A stretch of DNA of 64,000 nt from Caldibacillus thermoamylovorans. Its GTDB lineage: Bacteria; Bacillota; Bacilli; Bacillales; Caldibacillaceae. Where the stretch lies: assembly GCF_000751775.1 (NCBI RefSeq), contig NZ_CCRF01000045.1, forward strand, positions 62,001 through 126,000, in the 5' to 3' direction. This document shows, in pieces, positions 19,477 through 29,624 of the stretch. The position numbers and the translations under genes are program-made. How positions within the stretch are numbered: the stretch's first letter is position 1; every line of letters begins with the position of its first letter. The notes beneath the pieces were generated by a model that searched no databases, was not told where the DNA came from, and saw only the letters and a list, made by a program, of their open reading frames with translations.

Positions 19477-20424
19477 ATGGGGAAAATTGCATTTCTGTTT
19501 CCGGGACAAGGTTCCCAGACGGTCGGAATGGGGAAAGAACTTGCTGTGAGTGACCAGAAAGTGGCGGACATCTTTTCGAAGGCTGATAAAGCACTACAGT
19601 TTCCGCTTTCTTCGGTCATTTTTGAAGGACCAAAAGAAAAATTAACATTGACAACAAATGCCCAACCTGCGTTATTAACAACAAGTATTGCCATTTTGCA
19701 AAAGTTTACCGAGTTTAACATTAAACCTGATTTTGTTGCCGGTCATAGTTTGGGGGAATATACTGCACTTGTAGCAGCAAATGCTTTGTCCTTTACAGAT
19801 GGTGTCCAAATCGTTCATAAACGTGGAGAATTTATGGAAGAGGCGGTACCGCACGGGCAAGGAACAATGGCGGCAATATTAGGGATGGACCGCGAAAAAC
19901 TGACTGAAATAACGGAAAAAGTAACAGAAACGGTTGGGTCTGTTCAACTGGCTAATCTAAATTGTCCCGGACAGATTGTCATTTCAGGGACAAAAGATGG
20001 GGTCGATAAGGCTTGTGAGCTGGCTAAAGTGAACGGTGCGAGACGGGCCATTCCGTTAGAAGTCAGCGGACCTTTTCATTCCCGGTTAATGGAGCCGGCT
20101 TCAAACCGATTACATAAATTGCTGACGACTGTCAACATCCGAAATGCCGAGATTCCGGTCATATCAAATGTAACGGCAAAACCGGTCCAAGATGCAGAGG
20201 AAATAAAACAATTATTAGTTCAACAGTTGTTTTCACCGGTACTTTGGGAAGATTCCATTCGATATTTACTTGAAAATGGTGTAGATACATTTATTGAAAT
20301 TGGTCCGGGGAAAGTTTTAACCGGGTTGGTGAAGAAAATCGATCGTACCGTTCATACCTTTGCAATATTTGATGAAGAGAGTATCAATCATACGGTTCGA
20401 GAACTTGAAGGAGGGAAGTCATGA
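19477..20424 (+). CDS. fabD: malonyl-CoA:ACP transacylase
   Basis: Moves malonyl groups from CoA to acyl carrier protein to feed fatty acid elongation. The nucleophile Ser91 lies in GHSLGEY and the catalytic His201 in GPFHSRLM. The N-terminal LFPGQGSQ motif is present. The ATG has AGAAAGGAG upstream. Its stop overlaps the fabG start by 4 bases. Confidence 0.96.
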   Translation: MGKIAFLFPGQGSQTVGMGKELAVSDQKVADIFSKADKALQFPLSSVIFEGPKEKLTLTTNAQPALLTTSIAILQKFTEFNIKPDFVAGHSLGEYTALVAANALSFTDGVQIVHKRGEFMEEAVPHGQGTMAAILGMDREKLTEITEKVTETVGSVQLANLNCPGQIVISGTKDGVDKACELAKVNGARRAIPLEVSGPFHSRLMEPASNRLHKLLTTVNIRNAEIPVISNVTAKPVQDAEEIKQLLVQQLFSPVLWEDSIRYLLENGVDTFIEIGPGKVLTGLVKKIDRTVHTFAIFDEESINHTVRELEGGKS

Positions 20425-21164
20425 CTTTAGCTGGTAAAACCGCACTCGTTACAGGTGCTTCTCGGGGAATCGGGAAGGAAATTGCTTTGGAACTTGCAAG
20501 AAATGGAGCAAATATTGTCGTGAATTATGCCGGTAATACACAACTGGCTGAACAAGTGGCTGATGAAATTCGTTCAATTGGAAGAGAAAGTATAGCAATT
20601 CAAGCAGACGTGGCTAACAGTGAAGCAGTTGAACAAATGGTAAAAGAAACGGTGAACATGTTTGGCACACTTGATATTTTAGTAAATAATGCGGGAATTA
20701 CCAGAGACCAACTGCTGATGCGTATGAAAGAAAGTGATTGGGACGATGTCTTAAATACGAATCTTAAAAGCGTCTTTTTAACGACAAAAGCTGTTTCACG
20801 TCAAATGATGAAACAACGGAAAGGAAGAATCATCAATATTTCTTCGATTGTTGGCGTAAGCGGAAATGCCGGTCAAGCAAACTATGTAGCTGCTAAAGCA
20901 GGAATCATCGGCTTAACAAAAACGGCGGCAAAAGAATTAGCACCGCGTAATATTACTGTAAACGCCGTTGCACCCGGTTTTATCACAACGGATATGACTG
21001 ACAAATTACCGGAGGACGTAAAACAGGAGTTATATAAGCAGATTCCCTTGGCAAGACTTGGTGAACCGAAAGATATTGCCTATGTTGTTGCTTTCTTGGC
21101 ATCAGAGAAAAGCAGTTATATTACCGGTCAAACGATTCATGTAAACGGCGGGATGTACATGTAA
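20421..21164 (+). CDS. fabG: 3-oxoacyl-ACP reductase FabG
   Basis: NADPH-dependent short-chain dehydrogenase that reduces 3-oxoacyl-ACP in each elongation cycle. The cofactor motif TGASRGIG is at the N-terminus, NNAG is present, and the catalytic triad is Ser142, Tyr155 and Lys159. The 247-residue length is standard. It is the last gene before a hairpin that separates it from acpP. Confidence 0.96.
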   Translation: MTLAGKTALVTGASRGIGKEIALELARNGANIVVNYAGNTQLAEQVADEIRSIGRESIAIQADVANSEAVEQMVKETVNMFGTLDILVNNAGITRDQLLMRMKESDWDDVLNTNLKSVFLTTKAVSRQMMKQRKGRIINISSIVGVSGNAGQANYVAAKAGIIGLTKTAAKELAPRNITVNAVAPGFITTDMTDKLPEDVKQELYKQIPLARLGEPKDIAYVVAFLASEKSSYITGQTIHVNGGMYM

Positions 21165-21214
21165 TTTTAAAGATAAGAAGTTGGAATTTTCAGAGCTTGA
21201 AAAATTTGGATACT

Positions 21215-21252
21215 AGGGTAAAATTTTTTTAACTTACCCTTTATATTATTTG
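21215..21252 (+). terminator. possible weak terminator or attenuator between fabG and acpP
   Basis: AGGGTAA (21215-21221) and TTACCCT (21234-21240) form a 7-bp stem followed by an interrupted T-rich tract. It may partly uncouple acpP, needed in large amounts, from the upstream operon. Confidence 0.4.
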
Positions 21253-21288
21253 TCTATTTATATATAATACTTGAGGGGAGGTGAAGTA

Positions 21289-21522
21289 ATGTCGAACGTA
21301 CTGGAACGTGTAACGAAAATAATTGTTGACCGCCTTGGGGTTGATGAATCAAAAGTTACACCTGAAGCCACTTTTAAGGAAGATCTTGGTGCAGACTCCC
21401 TTGATGTAGTCGAATTAGTCATGGAACTAGAGGATGAATTTGGTCTGCAATTTTCTGATGAAGATTCAGAAAAGATTGTTACTGTAGGAGATGCTGTATC
21501 TTACATAGAAAGTAAACTTTAA
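21289..21522 (+). CDS. acpP: acyl carrier protein
   Basis: Small acidic carrier (77 residues) that holds growing acyl chains on a 4'-phosphopantetheine arm attached to Ser37 in the GADSLD motif. The ATG at 21289 is preceded by a strong GAGGGGAGGTG ribosome site; an in-frame upstream start overlaps that site and is rejected. A TATAAT at 21263 could be a -10 box but lies too close to the ribosome site to be convincing. A good terminator follows. Confidence 0.97.
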   Translation: MSNVLERVTKIIVDRLGVDESKVTPEATFKEDLGADSLDVVELVMELEDEFGLQFSDEDSEKIVTVGDAVSYIESKL

Positions 21523-21581
21523 TTTGGAATACTTGTTGTAAATCAATCCAAGTGATTTATAATTAAATAGTATTGACGAAT

Positions 21582-21612
21582 ACACTTCACTTGTAAAAGT
21601 GAGGTGTTTTCT
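21582..21612 (+). terminator. terminator after acpP
   Basis: ACACTTCACTT (21582-21592) pairs with AAGTGAGGTGT (21597-21607), one G-U pair and a GTAA loop, followed by TTTTCT. Confidence 0.85.
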
Positions 21613-21844
21613 ATTGATTTAGGGATTTATTTTAAAAAACTCGGAATTGCAGATTCTGAAGAGTAAAGCGTGGTGCCTCTTCACAGAAACGTCATTTTTC
21701 GGTTATGATTTTAATAGTAACGATGCGTCTTTTGCGCCGTCTAAAGGAAAAAATCTTTGGCAAAAATAAAAGGTGAAAAAATATCTTTACGAGTATGACT
21801 TTGGTAGTCTAAACTTGATTGTATAAAACAAGAGGTGTAAATCA
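21613..21844. other. acpP-rnc intergenic region, no gene recognised
   Basis: Between the acpP terminator and rnc there are about 230 bases without a convincing gene. Short frames such as one from a GTG at 21604 (about 19 codons) lack support. A TATAAA box at about 21822 could belong to an rnc promoter, but no matching -35 box at proper spacing is clear. Confidence 0.5.
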
Positions 21845-22588
21845 ATGACAAAAATAAAACGGACGAAAGACATGAATAAAAACCAATTGGAAAATAAATT
21901 TAAAGAGTTTCAAGATAGGGTCGGTATCCATTTCCAAAATGAAGCTTTACTCGTACAGGCTTTTACCCATTCATCATATGTGAATGAGCATCGCAGAAAA
22001 AGAAGAGAAGATAATGAGCGCTTGGAATTTTTAGGGGATGCTGTTTTAGAATTAACGGTTTCCGATTTTCTCTATAAAACGTACCCGATGATGGAAGAAG
22101 GCGATATGACCAAGTTACGGGCGGCAATTGTTTGTGAACCTTCTCTTTTATCTTTTGCTCAGGAGTTAGACTTTGGTGATTTGATGCGCCTTGGTAAAGG
22201 CGAAGAATTAACCGGCGGAAGAAAACGTCCCGCATTACTTGCTGATGCTTTTGAAGCTTTTATTGGAGCCACCTATTTGGATCAAGGGTTGGAAACAGTT
22301 GTCAAGTTTTTAGAGAAGGTCGTTTTTCCTAAAATACTACAAGGTGCTTTTTCTCATGTGATGGATTATAAAAGCCAATTGCAAGAACTTGTTCAACGAG
22401 ATGGTTTGGGTACGCTTGAATATGAAATTCTCGCTGAAAAAGGCCCTGCACACAATCGAGAATTCGTTACACAAGTAAAATTAAATAATCAAAGCTTAGG
22501 TACGGGTGTTGGAAAATCAAAAAAAGAGGCTGAGCAAAAAGCAGCCCATATGGCGTTAACGAAACTGTCCAAAACGCCGGAATCATGA
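21845..22588 (+). CDS. rnc: ribonuclease III
   Basis: Double-stranded-RNA endonuclease for rRNA maturation, scRNA processing and turnover of antisense pairs. The N-terminal catalytic domain contains [14 protein letters not shown] and the second acidic site in [17 protein letters not shown]-terminal dsRNA-binding domain (about 170-243) ends with [21 protein letters not shown] precedes the ATG. smc follows after 23 bases, the conserved rnc-smc-ftsY order. Confidence 0.96.
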   Translation: MTKIKRTKDMNKNQLENKFKEFQDRVGIHFQNEALLVQAFTHSSYVNEHRRKRREDNERLEFLGDAVLELTVSDFLYKTYPMMEEGDMTKLRAAIVCEPSLLSFAQELDFGDLMRLGKGEELTGGRKRPALLADAFEAFIGATYLDQGLETVVKFLEKVVFPKILQGAFSHVMDYKSQLQELVQRDGLGTLEYEILAEKGPAHNREFVTQVKLNNQSLGTGVGKSKKEAEQKAAHMALTKLSKTPES

Positions 22589-22611
22589 CAATAGTAGTTA
22601 GGAGGGGCTAG

Positions 22612-25600
22612 ATGTTTCTCAAACGTTTGGAATTAGTTGGTTTTAAATCTTTTGCGGAGAGAATTTCGGTCGATTTTGTTCCGGGTGTTACAGCCGTAGT
22701 AGGGCCAAATGGCAGTGGGAAAAGTAATATCACCGATGCGATTCGCTGGGTATTAGGAGAACAGTCTGCGAAATCATTGCGTGGCGGCAAAATGGAGGAT
22801 ATCATCTTTGCCGGAAGCGATACGAGAAAGCCGCTCAATTTTGCCGAAGTTTCGTTAACATTGGAAAATGAGGACCATTTTTTGCCGATCGATTACAATG
22901 AAGTGTGTATTATAAGAAGAATGTACCGTTCAGGTGAAAGTGAGTACTTTATTAATAAACAGCCATGTCGCCTGAAAGATATCGTCGATTTATTAATGGA
23001 TACCGGATTTGGAAGGGATTCTTTTTCAATTATTAGCCAAGGAAAAGTGGAAGAAATTTTAAACAGTAAATCCGAAGAAAGAAGAACGATCTTTGAGGAG
23101 GCAGCCGGTGTTTTAAAATATAAAACAAGGAAAAAGAAGGCTGAAGTGAAATTAAAAGAAACTGAAGAAAATTTGAACAGAGTTCGGGATATCATTCATG
23201 AATTGGAAGCTCAAGAGGAACCTTTAAAAATTCAAGCCTCCATGGCAAAAGATTACTTGCAAAAAAAAGATGAATTGCAACAATATGAAATCAGTTTGTT
23301 AGTGTATGAAATTGAACAGCTTCATGAAAAATGGGAAAAGCAGAAAAAGCAATTAGAAGAAAATAAAGATAAAGAGCTGGAATTATCTACGCAATTACAA
23401 TCAAAAGAAGCGAATGTGACCCGGTTGCGTGATCAAATGACAGCTTTGGATGAATCAATTGATCAACTACAACATTTGTTGCTGATTACGAGTGAAGAAT
23501 TGGAAAAATTGGAAGGGAAACGGGAAGTTTTAAAAGAGCGGAAAAAAAATGCCGATCAAATTCGAACCCAGCTCAAGCAGGCAATTGATGAAGGAGAACA
23601 AAAATTAATTGCACTTGATCAGGAAATTGCCATTTTGGAGCAGCAAAAAAATGAAACCAGCACAAGATTAAATGAAGAAAAGGAGAAATTGAAGGATTTA
23701 CAAAAATTATTGGCAGCGTATTCCGTTGATGTAGAAGAAAAAATCGAATCTTTAAAGAGTGACTATATTGAACTGCTGAACAAACAAGCTGCTATAAAAA
23801 ATGACCATCGTCATATTACCCAGCAATTAGAGCAACTTAAATTGAAGCAAGAACGACTTCGAAATGATAACCATAAGTATATTGCCGAAAGAAATGAAAT
23901 CCTTTTTAAAAAGGGTGAGTTGGAAAAACAACTTGCTAACTTGGAAAAACAAATTGACCTGACTGCCGGACAATTTCGGGATGAGCGAAATCAATTAGAG
24001 CAATTGACAAGACAATATGAAAAAGTTGAAAAAACATATTATCAAGCTCTTCAATATGTCCAACAGGCAAAGTCACGGAAAGAATTGCTGGAAGAAATGG
24101 AAGAAGACTATTCCGGATTTTACCAAGGCGTTAAGGAAATTTTGAAAGCAAAAGACCAGCTTCAAGGCATTGAAGGTGCTGTCGCAGAACTGATTAAAGT
24201 TAAAAAATCCTTTCAAGTGGCATTGGATGTTGCCTTGTCGAGCAGTCAACAGTATATTGTCGTTCAAACAGAAGAACATGCAAGACAGGCGATCAAGTTT
24301 TTAAAAGCTCATGGGTATGGACGAGCGACATTTCTTCCGTTATCTGTCATTCAACCGAAAGAATTACCAAAAAACATGCGAGAACGTCTGGAAACTCACC
24401 CAAGTTATATTGGCATCGCAGCTGAATTATTGGACTATGATCAAAAATATCAAAACATCATTCACAATCTACTCGGAAATGTAATTATCAGTAAAGATCT
24501 TCGCGGTGCAAATGATCTTGCAGCACTTTCCGGACATCGCTACCGAATCGTTACCTTAGAAGGGGATGTAGTGAACCCGGGTGGTTCCATGACCGGGGGA
24601 TCCTTAAAGAAAAATACCGGTTCATTATTAAGCCGAAAACTGGAACTTGATACCTTAAAACAAAAACTTGTCGAGATGGAAAACCAATGTACGAAACTTG
24701 AAAAGGATGTAAAAGTAAAAAAACACCTGATGAAGGAGAAAGAAGAAAAACTGCAAACCATTCAAAAAACAGGTGAAACACTCCGTCAACAAGAATTGCA
24801 ACTAAAGGATCAACTGAAAGAAATCCAGTGGAACGAAAAAAACATCCAGGAGCGGCTTACTTTATTTGATACGGAAGATGTTGCATACGATGAAGAAATA
24901 TCCGGCCTGCTGGACAAAAAGGCAGCGAATGAAAAAGTATTCGAGGAAATCAATGCGAAAATTGCGGAAACCGATCAATTAATTAACGAACTATCTGAAA
25001 AGCGAAACCTTGATCAATCGAAAAAAACGGATATTACCGAAGAAATAAATAATTTAAAAGTAAATATTGCCAAGATGGAAGAACAACTTCATCATGTGCT
25101 AAATCAACTCCAGACAAATAAAGAAAGACATGAAGAAATTCACAACCAACTAAAAAATAACCAAGAAGATTTGTCACTGCTAATGAAAGAAATGGAAACC
25201 GATCATTCCGGAGAAAACAAAATTGCCGAAGAAGCGAAACGAAAAGCCATGGAAAAAAATAAAACAATTGAACTAATTGCGGAGCGGCGAAAACAGCGGC
25301 TGGAATTTCAACAAGCATTGGAAGACTTAGAGCAGGAAGTAAAGGAGTTAAAACGGCAGCATAAAGGATTGACGCAAAGTTTAACGGATGAAGAAGTGAA
25401 GTTGAACCGGATGGATGTTGATCTTGAAAATCGATTAACGACATTAAGTGAAGAATATATGTTAACGTTTGAAAGAGCAAAAGAGCAATATCCAATGACG
25501 GTTGCTTATGAGGAAGCGAAGAAAAAAGTAAAATTAATCAAGTTGGCGATCGATGAATTAGGAACTGTCAATTTGGGTGCCATTGATGAATATGAAAGAA

Positions 25601-26169
25601 TATCAGAGCGATTAAAGTTTTTGACAGAGCAAAGAGATGATTTGCTATCGGCAAAAAATACATTGTTTCAAGTCATCGAAGAAATGGATGACGAGATGAT
25701 AAAACGGTTCAGTGAAACATTTACTGCCATCAAGTCACAGTTTGATTCCGTGTTTAAGTCGCTGTTCGGTGGTGGACGAGCTGAATTGAAATTAACAATG
25801 CCGGATGATTTATTGAATACAGGCGTTGACATTATCGCTCAGCCACCGGGGAAAAAATTACAAAACTTAGGTTTGTTATCCGGCGGCGAACGGGCATTGA
25901 CAGCAATCGCTCTTTTATTCTCAATTTTAAAAGTTAGACCGGTCCCGTTCTGTATTTTAGATGAAGTAGAAGCGGCCTTGGATGAAGCAAATGTATACCG
26001 TTTCGCCCAATATTTAAAACATTTCAGCAGTGAAACCCAATTCATCGTCATCACTCATCGGAAAGGAACGATGGAAGAAGCGGATGTATTATATGGTGTA
26101 ACCATGCAGGAATCAGGTGTATCCAAACTTGTTTCCGTTCGTTTGGAAGATACCGCAAATGTGGGCTAA
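22612..26169 (+). CDS. smc: chromosome condensation ATPase SMC
   Basis: Forms the DNA-loop-extruding condensin with ScpA and ScpB. Walker A GPNGSGKS has Lys37. Long coiled coils run from about 165 to 500 and 670 to 1010, separated by a hinge domain (about 515-665, with GGSMTGGS at its end). The ABC signature LSGGE is at 1089-1093 and Walker B ILDE ends at Glu1118. The full-length 1185 residues are uninterrupted. AGGAGGGG lies before the ATG. Confidence 0.97.
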   Translation: MFLKRLELVGFKSFAERISVDFVPGVTAVVGPNGSGKSNITDAIRWVLGEQSAKSLRGGKMEDIIFAGSDTRKPLNFAEVSLTLENEDHFLPIDYNEVCIIRRMYRSGESEYFINKQPCRLKDIVDLLMDTGFGRDSFSIISQGKVEEILNSKSEERRTIFEEAAGVLKYKTRKKKAEVKLKETEENLNRVRDIIHELEAQEEPLKIQASMAKDYLQKKDELQQYEISLLVYEIEQLHEKWEKQKKQLEENKDKELELSTQLQSKEANVTRLRDQMTALDESIDQLQHLLLITSEELEKLEGKREVLKERKKNADQIRTQLKQAIDEGEQKLIALDQEIAILEQQKNETSTRLNEEKEKLKDLQKLLAAYSVDVEEKIESLKSDYIELLNKQAAIKNDHRHITQQLEQLKLKQERLRNDNHKYIAERNEILFKKGELEKQLANLEKQIDLTAGQFRDERNQLEQLTRQYEKVEKTYYQALQYVQQAKSRKELLEEMEEDYSGFYQGVKEILKAKDQLQGIEGAVAELIKVKKSFQVALDVALSSSQQYIVVQTEEHARQAIKFLKAHGYGRATFLPLSVIQPKELPKNMRERLETHPSYIGIAAELLDYDQKYQNIIHNLLGNVIISKDLRGANDLAALSGHRYRIVTLEGDVVNPGGSMTGGSLKKNTGSLLSRKLELDTLKQKLVEMENQCTKLEKDVKVKKHLMKEKEEKLQTIQKTGETLRQQELQLKDQLKEIQWNEKNIQERLTLFDTEDVAYDEEISGLLDKKAANEKVFEEINAKIAETDQLINELSEKRNLDQSKKTDITEEINNLKVNIAKMEEQLHHVLNQLQTNKERHEEIHNQLKNNQEDLSLLMKEMETDHSGENKIAEEAKRKAMEKNKTIELIAERRKQRLEFQQALEDLEQEVKELKRQHKGLTQSLTDEEVKLNRMDVDLENRLTTLSEEYMLTFERAKEQYPMTVAYEEAKKKVKLIKLAIDELGTVNLGAIDEYERISERLKFLTEQRDDLLSAKNTLFQVIEEMDDEMIKRFSETFTAIKSQFDSVFKSLFGGGRAELKLTMPDDLLNTGVDIIAQPPGKKLQNLGLLSGGERALTAIALLFSILKVRPVPFCILDEVEAALDEANVYRFAQYLKHFSSETQFIVITHRKGTMEEADVLYGVTMQESGVSKLVSVRLEDTANVG

Positions 26170-26211
26170 AAAACGGGAAAGGTAAATTACAGTGCTAAGG
26201 GATGTGTGGCT

Positions 26212-27204
26212 ATGGGTTTTTTTGATAAGTTGAAAGAAAAATTGACGAAACAAACAGAAACGGTTACCGAGAAGTTTAAAGATGGATTAACAAAGACACG
26301 ACAAAGCTTTTCAGACAAAATGAATGATCTTGTTGCCCGCTATCGAAAAGTAGATGAAGATTTTTTTGAAGAACTTGAAGAAGTGTTGATTCAGGCCGAT
26401 GTTGGTTTTGATACAGTTTTGGAATTAGTCGATGAATTAAAAATGGAAGTGAAAAGACGCAATATCCAGGAAAGTTCACAAGTAAAAGAAATTATCGTGG
26501 AAAAATTAGTTGATATCTATGAGTCCGATGATGAACAAATTACTTCCTTAAATATTCAAGATAATGGTTTGACTGTCATTTTATTTGTTGGCGTTAACGG
26601 TGTGGGAAAAACGACGACCATCGGTAAACTTGCTTATAAATTCAAACAAGAGGGGAAGAAGGTGTTGTTGGCAGCCGGTGATACATTCCGAGCAGGTGCA
26701 ATTGAACAGTTGGAAGTGTGGGGCAAGCGGGTCGGTGTAGACGTCATTAAGCAAAATGAAGGGTCAGACCCTGCAGCGGTAATGTATGATGCTATTCAGG
26801 CTGCCCGGTCGCGTAAGGCCGATATTTTATTATGTGATACAGCCGGACGACTGCAAAACAAAGTGAATTTAATGAAAGAATTAGAGAAAGTAAAACGAGT
26901 TATTGAACGTGAAATCCCCGGTGCCCCGCACGAAGTACTGCTTGTTCTTGATGCGACAACCGGACAAAACGCAATGATCCAAGCGAAACAATTCAAGGAG
27001 GCAACTGATGTCACCGGTATCGTTCTTACCAAACTGGACGGCACAGCAAAAGGCGGAATTGTGATTGCGATTAGAAAAGAATTAAACATCCCTGTAAAGT
27101 TTGTTGGTCTTGGAGAAAAAATGGATGATCTGCAACCCTTTGATTTGGAACAATATGTATACGGTCTATTTGCAGGTTTGGCAGATGAAAACAAAGAAGA
27201 TTGA
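26212..27204 (+). CDS. ftsY: signal recognition particle receptor FtsY
   Basis: SRP-receptor GTPase that docks Ffh-ribosome complexes at the membrane. A short charged N-terminal segment replaces the long acidic domain of enterobacteria. The NG domain has GVNGVGKTT (Lys133), DTAGR and TKLDGTAKGG. The ATG at 26212 gives MGFFDKLKEK, matching relatives and sitting 10 bases after AAGGG; an in-frame GTG at 26206 is less likely. The spacer that follows carries a palindromic repeat-like region. Confidence 0.95.
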   Translation: MGFFDKLKEKLTKQTETVTEKFKDGLTKTRQSFSDKMNDLVARYRKVDEDFFEELEEVLIQADVGFDTVLELVDELKMEVKRRNIQESSQVKEIIVEKLVDIYESDDEQITSLNIQDNGLTVILFVGVNGVGKTTTIGKLAYKFKQEGKKVLLAAGDTFRAGAIEQLEVWGKRVGVDVIKQNEGSDPAAVMYDAIQAARSRKADILLCDTAGRLQNKVNLMKELEKVKRVIEREIPGAPHEVLLVLDATTGQNAMIQAKQFKEATDVTGIVLTKLDGTAKGGIVIAIRKELNIPVKFVGLGEKMDDLQPFDLEQYVYGLFAGLADENKED

Positions 27205-27205
27205 T

Positions 27206-27421
27206 GTTTCACCTTGCCCCGCATGAACGGGCACTAATCTCCTTCCTTAAGGATTAAGTCAACCAAGAAAGCAAAAGGAAGGAGGGAAGTGTCCGTAACA
27301 TGCCCGATTTGGTTCAACTAACCAGGAGCTGTCCAGAAAGCCAAAAATCAACCGAACCTATTCTTTTAGCAATAAAATTTTAGAAGTTGTACTATTAGGA
27401 TAGCCCCTGGAAGTTTCACCT
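27206..27421. repeat. palindromic intergenic repeat-like element between ftsY and ylxM
   Basis: The spacer is bounded by two exact 9-base copies of GTTTCACCT (27206-27214, 27413-27421). Inside, GGGCACT and CTCCTTCCTT (about 27229-27248) pair with AAGGAAGGAG and AGTGTCC (about 27275-27295) in a long stem. A second arm pair, CCAGGAGCTGTCC (27322-27334) and GGATAGCCCCTGG (27398-27410), is complementary with two G-U pairs. No coding frame fits. The layout resembles dispersed non-coding repeats of Bacillaceae. The second hairpin also resembles inverted ends of some insertion sequences, which is inference only. Confidence 0.6.
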
Positions 27422-27429
27422 ATTCCGGA

Positions 27430-27458
27430 TTGACATTTTCTTTTAAACTATGTAAGAT
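27430..27458 (+). promoter_or_regulatory. sigma-A promoter of ylxM-ffh
   Basis: Consensus TTGACA (27430-27435), a 17-base spacer and TAAGAT (27453-27458), 43 bases before the ylxM start. Confidence 0.7.
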
Positions 27459-27501
27459 TAGCGGTGTAAAGGTGTTTTGCTTAACAGTGGAGGGTGAAAC
27501 A

Positions 27502-27840
27502 ATGTTAGAAAAAACAACAAGAATGAATTATTTGTTTGATTTTTATCAAGATTTGCTCACTCCAAAACAACAAAATTACATGTCTCTTTATTATTTGGAC
27601 GATTTTTCCCTTGGAGAAATTGCAGAACAATTTGAAGTCTCAAGACAAGCGGTTTATGATAACATCAAGCGTACTGAAGCAATGCTGGAAGAATACGAGG
27701 ATAAACTACATCTTTATGAAAAATTCCTTATGCGGCAAAAAATGTTTAAAAAACTCTCCTCCTTATTGGAAAAACATATAAAAAAAGAGGAAAGCAAGGA
27801 AATTTTTGATGTTCTAAAGGAAATACAAGAATTAGATTAG
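27502..27840 (+). CDS. ylxM: YlxM, helix-turn-helix SRP-associated protein
   Basis: Small DNA-binding-like protein (112 residues) of the UPF0122 family. It has a sigma-70 region 4-type helix-turn-helix ([21 protein letters not shown]). Streptococcal homologues modulate SRP GTPase activity, and the gene is nearly always placed before ffh. The ATG at 27502 follows GGAGGGTG; an earlier in-frame ATG at 27430 overlaps the promoter and is rejected. ffh begins 11 bases after the stop. Confidence 0.92.
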   Translation: MLEKTTRMNYLFDFYQDLLTPKQQNYMSLYYLDDFSLGEIAEQFEVSRQAVYDNIKRTEAMLEEYEDKLHLYEKFLMRQKMFKKLSSLLEKHIKKEESKEIFDVLKEIQELD

Positions 27841-27851
27841 GAGGTCGACCT

Positions 27852-29198
27852 ATGGCGTTTGAAGGATTAGCTGACAGGTTGCAGAAAACCATGCAAAAAA
27901 TCCGCGGTAAAGGAAAAGTTACCGAGGCGGATGTGAAAGAAATGATGAGAGAAGTCCGTCTTGCTTTACTCTATGCCGACGTCAACCTAAAAGTCGTTAA
28001 AGATTTTATCAAAAAAGTAAGTGAACGGGCAATTGGGCAAGAGGTAATGAAAAGTCTTACCCCCGGTCAACAAGTGATTAAAGTTGTTAAAGAAGAATTA
28101 ACTGAATTGATGGGTGGCGAACAAAGTAAAATTGCTGTCAGTCCAAAGCCTCCAACCGTAATTATGATGGTCGGATTGCAAGGGGCAGGGAAAACAACAA
28201 CTTCAGGGAAACTGGCTAATTTACTCAGGAAAAATTACAATCGAAAGCCGCTCTTGGTTGCCGCGGATATTTATCGTCCGGCCGCCATTAATCAGTTGCA
28301 AACGTTGGGAAAACAGCTTACTATGCCGGTTTTTTCTCTAGGTGATCAGGTGAGTCCGGTCGAAATTGCTGCGAAAGCGATTGAACATGCAAAAGCAGAA
28401 CATCATGATTATGTTTTAATTGACACAGCCGGTCGACTCCATATTGATGAAAACTTAATGGATGAATTAAAAAATATAAAAGAAGCGGTTAAACCGGATG
28501 AAATTTTTCTTGTTGTCGATGCAATGACCGGTCAAGATGCGGTGAATGTTGCAACGAGTTTTAACGATCAACTCGGTATTACCGGTGTAATTTTAACGAA
28601 ACTGGACGGGGATACAAGAGGCGGGGCAGCCCTTTCAATCCGGGCCGTTACGGGAAAACCGATTAAATTTGTCGGGATGGGTGAAAAAATGGACGCGCTT
28701 GAACCGTTTCATCCGGAACGAATGGCATCCCGAATTCTTGGTATGGGTGATGTTCTATCATTAATTGAAAAAGCACAAGCCAATGTCGATGAAGAAAAAG
28801 CAAGAGAATTAGAAAAGAAAATGCGATCCGCCTCATTAACATTGGACGATTTTCTTGAACAATTATCACAAGTGCGTAACATGGGACCGTTGGATGACTT
28901 GATTAAAATGTTGCCTGGGGCTAATAAAATAAAGGGGCTTAACAATTTAAAGATCGACGAAAAGCAAATAGCTCACGTTGAAGCTATCATTCGTTCCATG
29001 ACAAAGGAAGAAAAAGAACATCCGGAAATTATTAATGCTTCTAGAAGAAAACGAATTGCCAAAGGGAGCGGAAGAACAGTCCCGGAAGTAAATCGTTTGC
29101 TTAAACAATTTGAAGAAATGAAGAAAATGATGAAACAAATGAACAATATGACGAAAAAAGGCAAGAAAAAAGGCGGATTTAAATTACCATTCATGTAA
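27852..29198 (+). CDS. ffh: signal recognition particle protein Ffh
   Basis: SRP54-type GTPase that binds signal sequences and 4.5S/scRNA and delivers nascent membrane proteins to FtsY. The N and G domains hold GLQGAGKT (Lys114), DTAGR and TKLDGDTRGG. The M domain from about 300 ends in a methionine-rich helix and a basic tail (KKGKKKGGFKLPFM). AGGAGGTCGACC precedes the ATG. Length 448 is normal. Confidence 0.97.
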   Translation: MAFEGLADRLQKTMQKIRGKGKVTEADVKEMMREVRLALLYADVNLKVVKDFIKKVSERAIGQEVMKSLTPGQQVIKVVKEELTELMGGEQSKIAVSPKPPTVIMMVGLQGAGKTTTSGKLANLLRKNYNRKPLLVAADIYRPAAINQLQTLGKQLTMPVFSLGDQVSPVEIAAKAIEHAKAEHHDYVLIDTAGRLHIDENLMDELKNIKEAVKPDEIFLVVDAMTGQDAVNVATSFNDQLGITGVILTKLDGDTRGGAALSIRAVTGKPIKFVGMGEKMDALEPFHPERMASRILGMGDVLSLIEKAQANVDEEKARELEKKMRSASLTLDDFLEQLSQVRNMGPLDDLIKMLPGANKIKGLNNLKIDEKQIAHVEAIIRSMTKEEKEHPEIINASRRKRIAKGSGRTVPEVNRLLKQFEEMKKMMKQMNNMTKKGKKKGGFKLPFM

Positions 29199-29276
29199 TA
29201 TATAATTTGTTATCATCTTGCCTTTTGGAAAAAAATTTGCTAATCTATAAAAAGAATAGCTGTTAAGAAAAAATAC

Positions 29277-29305
29277 TTTACAAACAATTTATTTCTTGCT
29301 ATTAT
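29277..29305 (+). promoter_or_regulatory. sigma-A promoter of rpsP operon
   Basis: TTTACA (29277-29282), a 17-base spacer and TATTAT (29300-29305), 38 bases before rpsP. Confidence 0.7.
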
Positions 29306-29343
29306 ATCTACTTGTGTGAAACTATTTGGAGGTGCAATATATT

Positions 29344-29616
29344 ATGGCAGTAAAAATTCGTTTAAAACGTATGGGAGCAAAAAAATCTCCTTTTTATCGT
29401 ATCGTTGTAGCAGATTCACGTTCCCCTCGTGACGGACGTCAAATCGAAACAATCGGAACTTATAATCCGTTAACAGATCCGGCAACACTCGAAATCAATG
29501 AAGAGTTAGCCTTGAAATGGTTAAGAAATGGTGCAAAACCTTCTGACACAGTTCGGAATCTTCTTTCTAAAAAAGGTGTTTTAGAAAAATTCCATAATGA
29601 AAAATACGGTAAATAA
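29344..29616 (+). CDS. rpsP: 30S ribosomal protein S16
   Basis: Small-subunit assembly protein of 90 residues with the conserved start [20 protein letters not shown] and the DSRSPRDGR loop. The ATG at 29344 is used because GGAGGTG lies just upstream and the protein start matches the family; an earlier in-frame start at 29326 would overlap that site. It opens the rpsP-khpA-ylqD-rimM-trmD cluster. Confidence 0.97.
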   Translation: MAVKIRLKRMGAKKSPFYRIVVADSRSPRDGRQIETIGTYNPLTDPATLEINEELALKWLRNGAKPSDTVRNLLSKKGVLEKFHNEKYGK

Positions 29617-29624
29617 GTGATATC

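Noticed and set aside
21604-21664. Short frame of about 19 codons after the acpP terminator
   Set aside because: Its GTG lies within the terminator stem and it has no family or conserved context.
25034-25495. 153-codon open frame on the minus strand inside smc
   Set aside because: It is antisense to the conserved coiled-coil coding of smc, leucine- and phenylalanine-rich as expected from reverse-complemented Glu/Lys codons, and has no ribosome site or family resemblance.
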